52,254 nt of DNA from CAYSEW01 sp964430245 (lineage in GTDB: Bacteria > Bacteroidota > Bacteroidia > Flavobacteriales_D > Parvicellaceae): the NCBI GenBank assembly GCA_964430245.1, contig CAYSEW010000021.1, positions 1 to 52,254 on the forward strand. The letters run 5' to 3'. The notes under the pieces were generated by a model that saw only the letters and a program-made list of their open reading frames with translations, was not told the DNA's origin and made no database searches. The position numbers were made by a program, and so were the translations under genes. Positions 8,281 through 17,012 of the stretch are shown piece by piece (position 1 is the stretch's first letter; the number at the start of each line of letters is the position of its first letter).

Positions 8281-9423
8281 TTGAGTAATGCACCTAAAAA
8301 CATATTGTTTCTAAGCTCATGGTATCCAAGTAAAAACCACACGACACTTGGTAATTTTATTCAATTTCATGCAGAAGCAGTTGCAACAATCAATAAGGTC
8401 TATGTACTGTATTTAAGTACTAGTGAAAATGAAAATTCTTTTTCAATTGATAATAAGGTAATTAATGAAGTAGATACTACGATCATTTATTTTAAAAAGA
8501 ATAAATTGAAAAAATACCTAGATCATCTAAATGCCTTTAAAAAAGGGATTGATCATTTAATGAAAGATAAAAAGGTAAATTTTGATTGTATTCATATGAA
8601 TATCATTCACCCTTCCGGCTGGCAAGCATTATATCTTAAGAAAAAATATAATATTCCTTATATCATATCTGAAAACTGGCACGGGTTCCAGGACCTTTCT
8701 AAGTATAAAATAAGCTATTTCAGAAAAAGATTAATTAAAAAAGTCATTGAAAATGCATCATTTGTATGCCCAGTTTCCAATCAATTAAAAAAAGCCCTTC
8801 AATCCAATAATTACAATACTAATTATGAGATAGTCCCTAATGTTGTGAATACAGAAGTATTTAAGCCAGTCAATAAAAAAGAGCTTCCATTCACTTTCCT
8901 ACATGTCTCTACTTTAACTGATGAGATAAAGAATATTTCAGGGATTTTAAATGCTTATGCCCAGCTTTCTCTTTCAAATACCTTATTACGTATCATAGGT
9001 GATGGTGAAACTGATTGGATCAAAGAAAAAGCCAGCTCATTAAATATTCCCGATAATGCCATATTAATAGAAACAGAAAAGACCCATGATGAGATTGCTA
9101 ATGCCATGCAGCAGTCCGATTGCTTTGTTCTTTTCAGTAATATTGAGAATCTTCCTTTGGTGCTTATTGAATCCATGGCTTGTGGATTACCAATCATCAC
9201 AAGTGATGTTGGTGGAATTGCTGAACACATGGATGCATCTAAAGGTAAATTAATTAATACTGGTGACACCGAATCATTAACAAAGAGTATGGAGCATATG
9301 GTCAATAATGCTACTGAATATGATGCAAATACTATTAGAGAATATGCCATTCAAAATTTTAGTAACAAATCAGTAGCTGATCAATTTAATGACCTTTATA
9401 ATAGAGCAATAGAAAATTTATAA
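8281..9423 (+). CDS. Glycosyltransferase family 4 (GT-B fold)
   Basis: 380 residues. The N-terminal half opens with NILFLSSWYPSKNHTTLGNFIQFHAEAV, typical of GT4 enzymes. The C-terminal nucleotide-sugar domain carries the EX7E motif around ENLPLVLIESMACGLPIITSDVGGI (about residues 293-317). Such retaining enzymes add a sugar from a nucleotide donor to a cell-surface polysaccharide or glycolipid at the inner face of the membrane; donor and acceptor cannot be assigned. The start is TTG, 8 bases after the valS stop; no ATG precedes the conserved N-terminus. It is not in a polysaccharide cluster. Confidence 0.88.
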   Translation: MSNAPKNILFLSSWYPSKNHTTLGNFIQFHAEAVATINKVYVLYLSTSENENSFSIDNKVINEVDTTIIYFKKNKLKKYLDHLNAFKKGIDHLMKDKKVNFDCIHMNIIHPSGWQALYLKKKYNIPYIISENWHGFQDLSKYKISYFRKRLIKKVIENASFVCPVSNQLKKALQSNNYNTNYEIVPNVVNTEVFKPVNKKELPFTFLHVSTLTDEIKNISGILNAYAQLSLSNTLLRIIGDGETDWIKEKASSLNIPDNAILIETEKTHDEIANAMQQSDCFVLFSNIENLPLVLIESMACGLPIITSDVGGIAEHMDASKGKLINTGDTESLTKSMEHMVNNATEYDANTIREYAIQNFSNKSVADQFNDLYNRAIENL

Positions 9424-9432
9424 TTAATAATA

Positions 9433-9440
9433 TATTTTTG
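9433..9440 (+). promoter_or_regulatory. -7 element of the ettA promoter
   Basis: TATTTTTG matches TAnnTTTG and ends 6 bases before the ATG at 9447. Transcription would start about 3 bases before the start codon. No -33 TTTG is evident. Confidence 0.45.
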
Positions 9441-9446
9441 TAAAAT

Positions 9447-11135
9447 ATGTCAGACGATAAAAAAATAATCTTCTCAATGGTGAATGTTAGTAAACAGACA
9501 CCACAAGGAAAACAGATAATAAAAGATATTTACCTTTCTTTTTACTACGGAGCTAAAATTGGAATACTTGGATTAAATGGTGCTGGTAAATCTACAGTAA
9601 TGAAAATTATTGCAGGGCTAGATCAGAATTACCAAGGTGAAGTCGTTTTTTCACCAGGTTACTCTGTAGGTTACCTTCCACAAGAACCACAATTAGATGA
9701 AACTAAAACTGTAAAGGAAATTGTACAAGAAGGAGCTCAAGAGATTGTCGATGTACTAAAAGAATATGACAAGATCAACGACCAGTTCATGGATCAAGAG
9801 ATCATGAATGACGCTGATAAAATGAATGCATTAATTGATAAACAAGGGAAAATTCAAGAAAAAATCGATCAATTAGATGCTTGGGATCTTGATTCAAAGC
9901 TTGAGCTTGCAATGGATGCATTAAGAACTCCAGAGGGAAATACCCCTATTAAAAACCTTTCTGGAGGTGAAAGAAGAAGAGTTGCCTTATGTAGATTATT
10001 ACTACAACAACCAGATATATTATTATTAGATGAACCTACTAACCATTTAGATGCGGAATCTGTTCATTGGTTAGAGCAGCACCTTCAATCTTATAAAGGA
10101 ACTGTAATAGCAGTTACACACGATAGGTATTTTTTAGATAATGTTGCAGGTTGGATCTTAGAATTGGACAGAGGAGCAGGGATTCCATATAAAGGAAACT
10201 ACTCATCTTGGCTAGAACAAAAAGCAAAAAGATTGGCTCAGGAAGAAAAACAAGAAAGTAAACGAAAAAAAGCACTTGATAGAGAATTAGAATGGGTAAG
10301 ACAAGGACCTAAAGGAAGACAGTCTAAAGGAAAAGCTAGGTTAAACAATTATGAATCCATGATGAGTGAAACTATTAAAGAAAAAGAAGCGAAAATTGAG
10401 ATTCCTATCCCAAATGGTCCTCGATTGGGAAATGAAGTAATAGAAGCCATAGACGTGTCAAAAGGTTATGATGATCGGTTATTATATGAAAATTTAAATT
10501 TCAAACTTCCTCCAGCAGGAATTGTAGGTATTATTGGTCCTAATGGGGCTGGTAAAACCACCTTATTTAAAATGATAATGGATGAAGAAACTGCTGATCA
10601 TGGAAGCTTTAAAGTAGGGGAGACTGTAAAAATCGGATATGTAGATCAAAGACATAAAGAATTAGACCCCAATAAAAGTGTATGGGATGTAATTAGTGGA
10701 GGTAATGAAGTAATTGAAATAGGGGGACAGGTTATCAACTCAAGGGCATATGTTTCAAAGTTTAATTTTAATGGTTCCGACCAACAAAAAAAGGTAGGAA
10801 TTTTATCTGGTGGAGAAAGAAATAGACTTCACCTAGCCATGACTCTTAAAACAGAAGCCAATGTGCTCTTATTAGATGAGCCAACCAATGATATAGATGT
10901 AAATACACTTAGAGCTCTTGAAGAAGGTATTCAAAGCTTTGCAGGATGTGTTGTTGTTATATCTCATGATCGTTGGTTCTTAGACAGGATATGTACTCAT
11001 ATTCTTGCTTTTGAAGGCGATTCAAATGCTTATTATTTTGAAGGTGGTTTTACCGATTATGAAGAAAATAGAAGGAAAAGATTAGGTGCAGACATTATAC
11101 CTCAGAGAATTAAATATAAAAAATTAGTACGTTAA
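9447..11135 (+). CDS. ettA: ABC-F translation factor, EttA-type (energy-dependent translational throttle)
   Basis: 562 residues with two ATP-binding domains and no membrane segment. The first has Walker A GLNGAGKST (42-50), signature LSGGERRR and Walker B LLLDEPTNHLD. The second has GPNGAGKTT, LSGGERNRLHLA and LLLDEPTNDID. The charged linker between them contains LEWVRQGPKGRQSKGKARL, the P-site tRNA interaction motif region of EttA. Length, the DIYLSFYYGAKIGILGLNG opening and the NDID ending of the second Walker B are specific to this subfamily. It binds the ribosomal E site and couples early elongation to the ATP/ADP ratio (family knowledge). The cyclophilin gene follows after 11 bases. Confidence 0.93.
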   Translation: MSDDKKIIFSMVNVSKQTPQGKQIIKDIYLSFYYGAKIGILGLNGAGKSTVMKIIAGLDQNYQGEVVFSPGYSVGYLPQEPQLDETKTVKEIVQEGAQEIVDVLKEYDKINDQFMDQEIMNDADKMNALIDKQGKIQEKIDQLDAWDLDSKLELAMDALRTPEGNTPIKNLSGGERRRVALCRLLLQQPDILLLDEPTNHLDAESVHWLEQHLQSYKGTVIAVTHDRYFLDNVAGWILELDRGAGIPYKGNYSSWLEQKAKRLAQEEKQESKRKKALDRELEWVRQGPKGRQSKGKARLNNYESMMSETIKEKEAKIEIPIPNGPRLGNEVIEAIDVSKGYDDRLLYENLNFKLPPAGIVGIIGPNGAGKTTLFKMIMDEETADHGSFKVGETVKIGYVDQRHKELDPNKSVWDVISGGNEVIEIGGQVINSRAYVSKFNFNGSDQQKKVGILSGGERNRLHLAMTLKTEANVLLLDEPTNDIDVNTLRALEEGIQSFAGCVVVISHDRWFLDRICTHILAFEGDSNAYYFEGGFTDYEENRRKRLGADIIPQRIKYKKLVR

Positions 11136-11146
11136 AATATAATATC

Positions 11147-11584
11147 ATGAAAAAAGCAATAATTAATAGCGAAAAGGGTGAAATGACGGTTGAGTTCTAT
11201 GATAAGGATGCACCAAAAACTGTAGCCAATTTTATTAAATTAAGTGAAGAAGGATTTTATAATGGATTAACATTTCACAGGGTAATTCCTGACTTTGTTG
11301 TTCAAGGTGGATGTCCTCAAGGAACTGGCGTGGGTGGCCCAGGGTATAAGATAGATTGTGAATTAGATGGAGAAAATCAATACCATGACAAAGGTGTTCT
11401 TTCAATGGCTCATGCTGGAAGAAATACTGGAGGATCACAATTTTTCATCTGCCATAGTAGAGACAATACTGCTCATTTAGATAAAAATCATACTTGTTTT
11501 GGTAGAGTAATAAAAGGGGTGGAAATAATTGATGACCTTCGACAAGGAGATCAGATTATTGATATTTCAATTATCGAAGACTAA
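11147..11584 (+). CDS. Peptidyl-prolyl cis-trans isomerase, cyclophilin type, cytoplasmic
   Basis: 145 residues, a minimal cyclophilin domain without signal peptide. Diagnostic motifs are FYNGLTFHRVIPDFVVQGG (catalytic Arg in HRV), GVLSMAHAGRNTGGSQFFICH and LDKNHTCFGRVIKGVEIID. The enzyme speeds up rotation about X-Pro bonds during folding. It lies 11 bases after ettA and the hydrolase reading frame opens 5 bases after its stop, so the three are probably one operon. It resembles PpiB but the symbol is left open. Confidence 0.93.
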   Translation: MKKAIINSEKGEMTVEFYDKDAPKTVANFIKLSEEGFYNGLTFHRVIPDFVVQGGCPQGTGVGGPGYKIDCELDGENQYHDKGVLSMAHAGRNTGGSQFFICHSRDNTAHLDKNHTCFGRVIKGVEIIDDLRQGDQIIDISIIED

Positions 11585-11592
11585 ATTAAAGT

Positions 11593-12438
11593 ATTACCAT
11601 TTCTCAAGTTACTTTTATAGCAGATAAAAATGCTGAATATCCTATTATAGGTGATTTCTCATTTAGCAATACTTCATCAAAAAAACCATTGGTGATCTTT
11701 TGTCATGGCTATAAAGGATTTAAAGATTGGGGTGCTTGGAATTTAGTAAGTGAACAATTTCTAAATAAAGGATATGCGTTTTGTAAATTTAATTTCTCTT
11801 TAAATGGTGGCACCATAGAAGAACCTATTGATTTTCCAGATCTCGATGCTTTTGGGAAAAATACTTACAGTCAGGAAGTTATTGATATTGGAAGGGTGGT
11901 CGATCATGTATTGGTTGAATTTCGAGATAAAATTGATCCTAACAATATTTCCTTAATTGGTCATAGTAGAGGAGGAGGCATTGTCCTTTTAAGAGCAGCC
12001 CAAGATAAACGTATTAAAAATGTTATTACTTGGGCTGGAGTTGCCGATTTTAAAAGCAGATTTCCTAATAATAACAATCTCATTCTATGGAAAAAAGAGG
12101 GCGTTCGCTATATATTGAATGGCAGGACCAAGCAAAAAATGCCCCACTATTACTCTTTCTATGAAGATTTTATTAAAAATGAAGCACAATTAACGATTCA
12201 GAAAGCGGTTAGATCATTAAAGATCCCTCAATTAATCATTCATGGAACTGAAGATGAAGCAGTGTCTATAATAGAAGCGAATGATTTACATAATTGGAAT
12301 CCCTCCTCAAAAATCATTAAATATGATACCAATCATACTTTTGGATCGAGACATCCATGGGAGGAAAAATACTTACCTAAAATAATGATGGAAATAGTAG
12401 ATGATTCTATTAATTTCATTTCAAATCACAATACATAA
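11593..12438 (+). CDS. Alpha/beta hydrolase (dienelactone hydrolase-like) with an apparent ATT start
   Basis: The recognisable protein includes PIIGDFSF, VIFCHGYKGFKDWGAWN, the nucleophile elbow GHSRGGG, the acid region HGTEDEAV and the catalytic His in DTNHTFG: a complete alpha/beta-hydrolase triad. Substrate is unknown. The first ATG/GTG/TTG in frame is TTG at 11689, which would cut off the first beta-strand region, yet the frame stays open and protein-like back to a TAA at 11587-11589. Between them the only plausible starts are ATT codons at 11593 and 11599, so I place the start at 11593 (inference). A start at 11689 would give 249 residues, the upstream one 281. It directly follows the cyclophilin stop. 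Confidence 0.8.
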   Translation: MTISQVTFIADKNAEYPIIGDFSFSNTSSKKPLVIFCHGYKGFKDWGAWNLVSEQFLNKGYAFCKFNFSLNGGTIEEPIDFPDLDAFGKNTYSQEVIDIGRVVDHVLVEFRDKIDPNNISLIGHSRGGGIVLLRAAQDKRIKNVITWAGVADFKSRFPNNNNLILWKKEGVRYILNGRTKQKMPHYYSFYEDFIKNEAQLTIQKAVRSLKIPQLIIHGTEDEAVSIIEANDLHNWNPSSKIIKYDTNHTFGSRHPWEEKYLPKIMMEIVDDSINFISNHNT

Positions 12439-12472
12439 ATTATAATTTCGTTAAAGGGATAATTATATTATT

Positions 12473-14983
12473 ATGAAAATTTTCTTCATTTTTAATTTCA
12501 TCCTTTTTTCCATTTTTTATTCCAATGCTCAAACTTTACAAGGACATATTTTTGGTCCTGATAATGAGCAAATTATGTTTGCCAATGTCTATGTTAAATA
12601 TAGTTCTAATGGCACATCCAGTGACGATAAAGGATTTTACTTTTTACAATTTAAAGAACCTGGAGTCTATCAAATAGTGGTAAGCTCTGTCGGGTATCAA
12701 ACGAAAGAGATAGAAATCATCCTAAAAAATAACATAGAAAAACATCAAGATATATGGCTTGAGTTTAATGAGAATGAATTAGATGAATTCATAGTAAATT
12801 CTAAAGGTAAAGATCCTGCATATCAGATCATAGACAATACAATTAAGAATAAATCTAAATGGAATAATCAATACAACTCCTTATCAAAGGATGTTTATAT
12901 AAAAGCCATAGAAAACATCTCTGAAAAGGAAAGAAAAATAAGAGCTGCACAAGAAAGAAAAAAGAAAAAAGAACAAACAGATCTTGAGAAATTTGAAAAC
13001 AATGAAATTGCTGAAAATAAAACAGATCAACAAAAAAACAAGATCAATGAAATAGCTGCGAGTATGAATATGATAGAAGTTCAGCTTACTAGGCATTTCA
13101 AACATCCTAATTTTTCAAAAGAGATACGAACTGGTTATAAAGAATATGGTAATACAGAAGGACTATGTTTTACAAATACAGTAGAAAATGTATTTAATTA
13201 TTACGATAACCTAATTAAAGCAAAGAACATTAATGAGTCTCCGATTATTTCTCCGCTTCATACGACTTCTATTCTTAGCTATAAGTTTAAGCTTTTAAAG
13301 ACTACTCAATTTGGAGAGCACCTTCTTCATGAAATCAAAATAACTCCTAGAAAAAAGGGGAATGCTACATGGGAAGGAAAAATTTGGATTATCGATAAAT
13401 TGTTTTGTCTATATAAAACTGATTTAAAATTGAATAAAAATGGATTGGTAAAGCACAATTATTTTAGGTTAGAACAAGAATATAAATTCATAGAAGATTC
13501 AATATTAGTGATCAAGAATCAAAATTTTTATTACTCTTCAATAATTGGTAAACAAAAGTTAAATGGGAAAACTAGTGTAACCTATAGTAAGTATAAATTT
13601 AATCCCGTTTTTCCTGATCGGTATTTTAATAACGAATTAGGTATAACAACAAAAGAAGCTTATGAAAGAGATTCAACTTATTGGAATAATATCAGGATTA
13701 CACCTTTAACTAAAGAAGAGCGAATTTTCCAATTTATAAAAGACAGCATTGAAAATCATATTACTTCAGAGTCTTATCTAGACTCTTTAGATTCAATATT
13801 TAATCGTATTACCTTAGTAGATATAATATGGGATGGTCCAGGAATCTCTAATAGGAAGAAAAAACAATACTTTTCATTTACTTCAATAGCTGGACTTATC
13901 GATCCATTTGAAATAGGAGGCATAAGAATAGGTCCAGATCTTTCCTATTTTAAAAAATGGGAAAATGAAAAAACATTTTGGTTTTATGCTAATGGAAACT
14001 TTGGGATAAGGAACCCTGATTTTAAATACATGTATTGGATGAACCACCGATATGATCCTAAGCATCTTGGAAATATTGGATTTTATATTGGTGATCAAAA
14101 TGAATTAATAGTAGAAAATGACGCTGTAACCAATTTATTTCAAAGATCGAACTGGATCAGAGAATTTAATGTGGTTCTTGAACATAGTAGAGAGATATTA
14201 AATGGCTTATACGTAGATACTTATGTAAACTGGATAGAAAGAAACCCCATTACATCGTATTCTTTTAATCCAGAAGCAGACGATTGGTTTGATGGTAACC
14301 ATCCAATAGATTTTAATCCATATCAAGAATTTGTAGTGAATATCGATATTAGTTTTGTTCCTTTTCAAAAATACATGAGTGAGCCATATAGAAAAGTGGT
14401 TTTAGGAAGCAAATGGCCAAGGTTCAGTTTATTTTATGAAAAAGGAATTCCTGATATATTAGAAAGTGATGTTGATTTTGATTTCTTAACCGCAAGGATT
14501 GACCAATCTTTTAAACTCAGAACTTTAGGAACATCCAATTATAAGATAGAAGCTGGGAAGTTTTTAAGGAATATTCAATCTTACTATGCTGATTACAAAA
14601 TCTTCCCAAGAGGAGATCAATGGTTCTTTGCTTCTTTAATGGAATCCATGCAAATTCAGGATACTACATTATCTGTAACTGACTCATATTTAAAATTAAA
14701 TTATGCTCATCATTTTGATGGAGCTATTATAAATTACATTCCCATTATAAAAAAATTAGGAATACATACTGTAATTGGAGGTAGCACCTTAAATATTCCA
14801 GAATCTAGCTATTCATATCAAGAAGTTTTCTGTGGAATTGAAAGAACATTTAGAATTCAAAGATCTAGACTTAGATTAGGAATATACTATGTAGATGCAT
14901 GGTCAAGTCACTCTTCAATTAAGCCAAGAATAAAATTTGCTATTAACAGGTACAATTATAGAGATCAGACATGGAGTTATTAA
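12473..14983 (+). CDS. DUF5686 outer-membrane protein with N-terminal carboxypeptidase-regulatory-like domain
   Basis: 836 residues. A signal peptide ends at about residue 19 (YSNAQ). Residues 20-100 form the beta-sandwich CarboxypepD_reg-like domain (LQGHIFGPDNEQIMFANVYV, GTSSDDKGFY, VSSVGYQTKEIEI) found at the N-terminus of many Bacteroidota outer-membrane proteins. A charged coil follows (about residues 145-190, with runs of Lys and Glu). The remainder is the large DUF5686 region, rich in beta strands and aromatic residues, ending as a predicted barrel. It lacks a TonB-dependent plug, so it is not a standard SusC. It stands alone, 34 bases after the hydrolase. Its function is unknown; the membrane place is inferred from the family. 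Confidence 0.8.
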   Translation: MKIFFIFNFILFSIFYSNAQTLQGHIFGPDNEQIMFANVYVKYSSNGTSSDDKGFYFLQFKEPGVYQIVVSSVGYQTKEIEIILKNNIEKHQDIWLEFNENELDEFIVNSKGKDPAYQIIDNTIKNKSKWNNQYNSLSKDVYIKAIENISEKERKIRAAQERKKKKEQTDLEKFENNEIAENKTDQQKNKINEIAASMNMIEVQLTRHFKHPNFSKEIRTGYKEYGNTEGLCFTNTVENVFNYYDNLIKAKNINESPIISPLHTTSILSYKFKLLKTTQFGEHLLHEIKITPRKKGNATWEGKIWIIDKLFCLYKTDLKLNKNGLVKHNYFRLEQEYKFIEDSILVIKNQNFYYSSIIGKQKLNGKTSVTYSKYKFNPVFPDRYFNNELGITTKEAYERDSTYWNNIRITPLTKEERIFQFIKDSIENHITSESYLDSLDSIFNRITLVDIIWDGPGISNRKKKQYFSFTSIAGLIDPFEIGGIRIGPDLSYFKKWENEKTFWFYANGNFGIRNPDFKYMYWMNHRYDPKHLGNIGFYIGDQNELIVENDAVTNLFQRSNWIREFNVVLEHSREILNGLYVDTYVNWIERNPITSYSFNPEADDWFDGNHPIDFNPYQEFVVNIDISFVPFQKYMSEPYRKVVLGSKWPRFSLFYEKGIPDILESDVDFDFLTARIDQSFKLRTLGTSNYKIEAGKFLRNIQSYYADYKIFPRGDQWFFASLMESMQIQDTTLSVTDSYLKLNYAHHFDGAIINYIPIIKKLGIHTVIGGSTLNIPESSYSYQEVFCGIERTFRIQRSRLRLGIYYVDAWSSHSSIKPRIKFAINRYNYRDQTWSY

Positions 14984-15000
14984 TGAAATAAAAAAACATT

Positions 15001-15033
15001 TTTGCTGCATGCTAAAACTTATGCTTATATTTG
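15001..15033 (+). promoter_or_regulatory. pyrRB promoter
   Basis: TTTG at 15001-15004 and TATATTTG at 15026-15033 are separated by 21 bases, matching the Bacteroidota -33/-7 layout. The pyrR ATG is at 15049, which leaves a leader of only about 12 bases. Confidence 0.65.
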
Positions 15034-15048
15034 TGCAGTATTTAGTGA

Positions 15049-15594
15049 ATGAAAACCTCAGAAGTTCTAAATAGCCTACAATTCTCACATACAATTAGGC
15101 GACTTTGTTATCAACTTATTGAAAACCACAACGACTTTTCCAATTCTGCAATTATTGGTCTGCAACCAAATGGAATATTTGTAGCTAATAGGCTACAGAA
15201 AGAGTTATCTTTAATCTGTAAAAAAGAGATTTTAACTGGCTCATTGGATATTACATTTTACAGAGATGATTTTAGAAGAAAAGATACACCTCTAATTCCT
15301 AGTGTAACCAATCTTGATTTTAGTATAGAGAATAAAATGGTTGTATTGGTTGACGATGTCCTTTTTACAGGAAGAACAGTACGTTCTGGCCTTGATGCTA
15401 TCATGGCATATGGGCGCCCTTCAAAAGTTGAATTATTAACATTGATTGAGAGAAGGTTTTCACATCAAATACCCTTAAGACCTGATTATATTGGTAAATC
15501 TATAGATACAATACAATCAGAGAGGGTTACAGTTAACTGGAATGAGAAAGATGGTAAAGACCAAGTTATATTACATACACCTGAAATGAAATGA
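15049..15594 (+). CDS. pyrR: PyrR: pyr operon regulator / uracil phosphoribosyltransferase
   Basis: 181 residues with the PRPP-binding loop VVLVDDVLFTGRTVRSGLDA (98-117) and the PyrR-type ILTGSLDITFYRDDFRRKD. In Gram-positive bacteria PyrR binds leader RNA in response to UMP and also converts uracil plus PRPP to UMP. It overlaps pyrB by 4 bases (ATGA), so the two are coupled. The predicted leader is too short for a classical PyrR attenuator ahead of this operon, so regulation here must act differently, act on other pyr loci, or be absent, leaving only the salvage activity (inference). Confidence 0.92.
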   Translation: MKTSEVLNSLQFSHTIRRLCYQLIENHNDFSNSAIIGLQPNGIFVANRLQKELSLICKKEILTGSLDITFYRDDFRRKDTPLIPSVTNLDFSIENKMVVLVDDVLFTGRTVRSGLDAIMAYGRPSKVELLTLIERRFSHQIPLRPDYIGKSIDTIQSERVTVNWNEKDGKDQVILHTPEMK

Positions 15595-16523
15595 AAGATT
15601 TAAGTGTAGATCATTTATTGGGAATAAAATCACTAACTAAAAGTGATATAGAAATAATATTTGAAACAGCTGATAGCTTTAAAAGAGTCATTAACAGACC
15701 TATAAGAAAAGTTCCTACACTTAGAGATATTACAATTGCCAATATTTTCTTTGAAAACAGTACACGTACAAAGCTATCTTTTGAGTTGGCTGAAAAAAGA
15801 TTATCTGCAGATATTATTAATTTTTCTGCAGGTTCATCAAGTGTTAAAAAAGGGGAGACATTAATAGACACGGTAAACAACATACTTTCTATGAAAGTAG
15901 ACATGATTGTAATGAGACATCCTTTACCAGGTGCACATCAATTTTTATCTAACCATATTGATGCAAAGATCATCAATGCTGGTGATGGAACTCACGAACA
16001 CCCAACCCAAGCATTACTCGACTGTTATTCAATACGTGAAAAACTAGGTAGTGTTAAAGGAAAGAAGGTAGTTATTGTAGGAGATATCATGCATTCAAGA
16101 GTAGCATTGTCTAATATTTTTGCACTTAAAAAATTAGGAGCTGAAGTAATGATCTGTGGGCCTACTACTTTATTACCTAAATACATCAATGAACTAGGAG
16201 TATTGATAGAGAATGACCTAATAAAAGCCCTAAACTGGTGTGATGTTGCTAATATGCTAAGAATCCAATTAGAAAGACAAGACATCAAATACTTCCCTTC
16301 ATTAAGAGAATATAAATCCTTATACGGTCTTAATAAAAATATTCTTGATAATTTAAATAAAGAAATTGTTATTATGCATCCTGGCCCAATTAACAGAGGA
16401 GTTGAGATCACATCAGATGTAGCTGACTCAGAGAACTCGATCATACTTGATCAAGTAGAAAATGGTGTCGCAATTAGAATGGCAGTTATCTATTTATTAG
16501 CTTCAAAAATTAATAGAATCTAA
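15591..16523 (+). CDS. pyrB: Aspartate carbamoyltransferase, catalytic subunit
   Basis: 310 residues, normal length. The carbamoyl-phosphate site STRTKLSFELA starts at residue 57; MRHPLPGAH, NAGDGTHEHPTQALLD and VGDIMHSRVALSN are the further ATCase landmarks, and IMHPGPINRGVEI closes the aspartate-binding domain. It makes carbamoyl-aspartate, the committed step of pyrimidine synthesis. No pyrI regulatory chain follows, so this is the PyrR-linked type, probably not allosterically inhibited. It is translationally coupled to pyrR by a 4-base overlap. Confidence 0.97.
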   Translation: MKDLSVDHLLGIKSLTKSDIEIIFETADSFKRVINRPIRKVPTLRDITIANIFFENSTRTKLSFELAEKRLSADIINFSAGSSSVKKGETLIDTVNNILSMKVDMIVMRHPLPGAHQFLSNHIDAKIINAGDGTHEHPTQALLDCYSIREKLGSVKGKKVVIVGDIMHSRVALSNIFALKKLGAEVMICGPTTLLPKYINELGVLIENDLIKALNWCDVANMLRIQLERQDIKYFPSLREYKSLYGLNKNILDNLNKEIVIMHPGPINRGVEITSDVADSENSIILDQVENGVAIRMAVIYLLASKINRI

Positions 16524-16623
16524 TCCTTTTTAAAGACTTATCTGTTAAAAGATAATATTTTAATATACTCCTTATTAAAGTTGAAATTATTATCTTAGTT
16601 TTATCATTTAATAAGTACCCGAA

Positions 16624-16974
16624 ATGAACTACGAAATTAATAGCAATGATAATTATACGATTGTAACTTGTAATCTAGAAAAACTGGATACTACAGTTGC
16701 ACCTGAACTCAAATCTCAGTTATTATTATTGGACAAGTCTGGAGTTTCCAACTATATACTTGATCTATCCTCAGTAAAATACTGTGATTCTAGTGGTTTA
16801 AGTGCTTTGTTAGTAGGTAACAGATTTGCAAAAACAGCTGAAGGTGCATTTGTTATTTGTGGCCTTCAACCATCAGTTAATAAGTTAATTACTATTTCTC
16901 AGCTTCATAATGTACTTAATATAACTACTTCTCAATCTGAGGCAATTGACTATTTTTCGAAAAATAATTCGTAA
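16624..16974 (+). CDS. STAS-domain anti-anti-sigma factor
   Basis: 116 residues, a single STAS domain of SpoIIAA/RsbV type. The conserved site is DSSGLSALLVGNR (about residues 59-71): the serine after Asp is the residue phosphorylated by an anti-sigma kinase and dephosphorylated by a SpoIIE/RsbU phosphatase. In the unphosphorylated state such proteins bind the kinase and release its partner. Two SpoIIE-type phosphatase genes are in this window (3-857 and 28867-31569), which are candidate activators; no kinase gene is seen. In Bacteroidota a STAS gene near RNase Z is a common arrangement. Confidence 0.9.
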   Translation: MNYEINSNDNYTIVTCNLEKLDTTVAPELKSQLLLLDKSGVSNYILDLSSVKYCDSSGLSALLVGNRFAKTAEGAFVICGLQPSVNKLITISQLHNVLNITTSQSEAIDYFSKNNS

Positions 16975-17012
16975 ATTGAACTTCTCTAAATAGAATAATT
17001 AAAAAAAAAAAT

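Noticed and set aside
8955..9350. 131-codon minus-strand frame inside the glycosyltransferase gene
   Set aside because: It is antisense to the conserved GT4 donor domain; no independent support.
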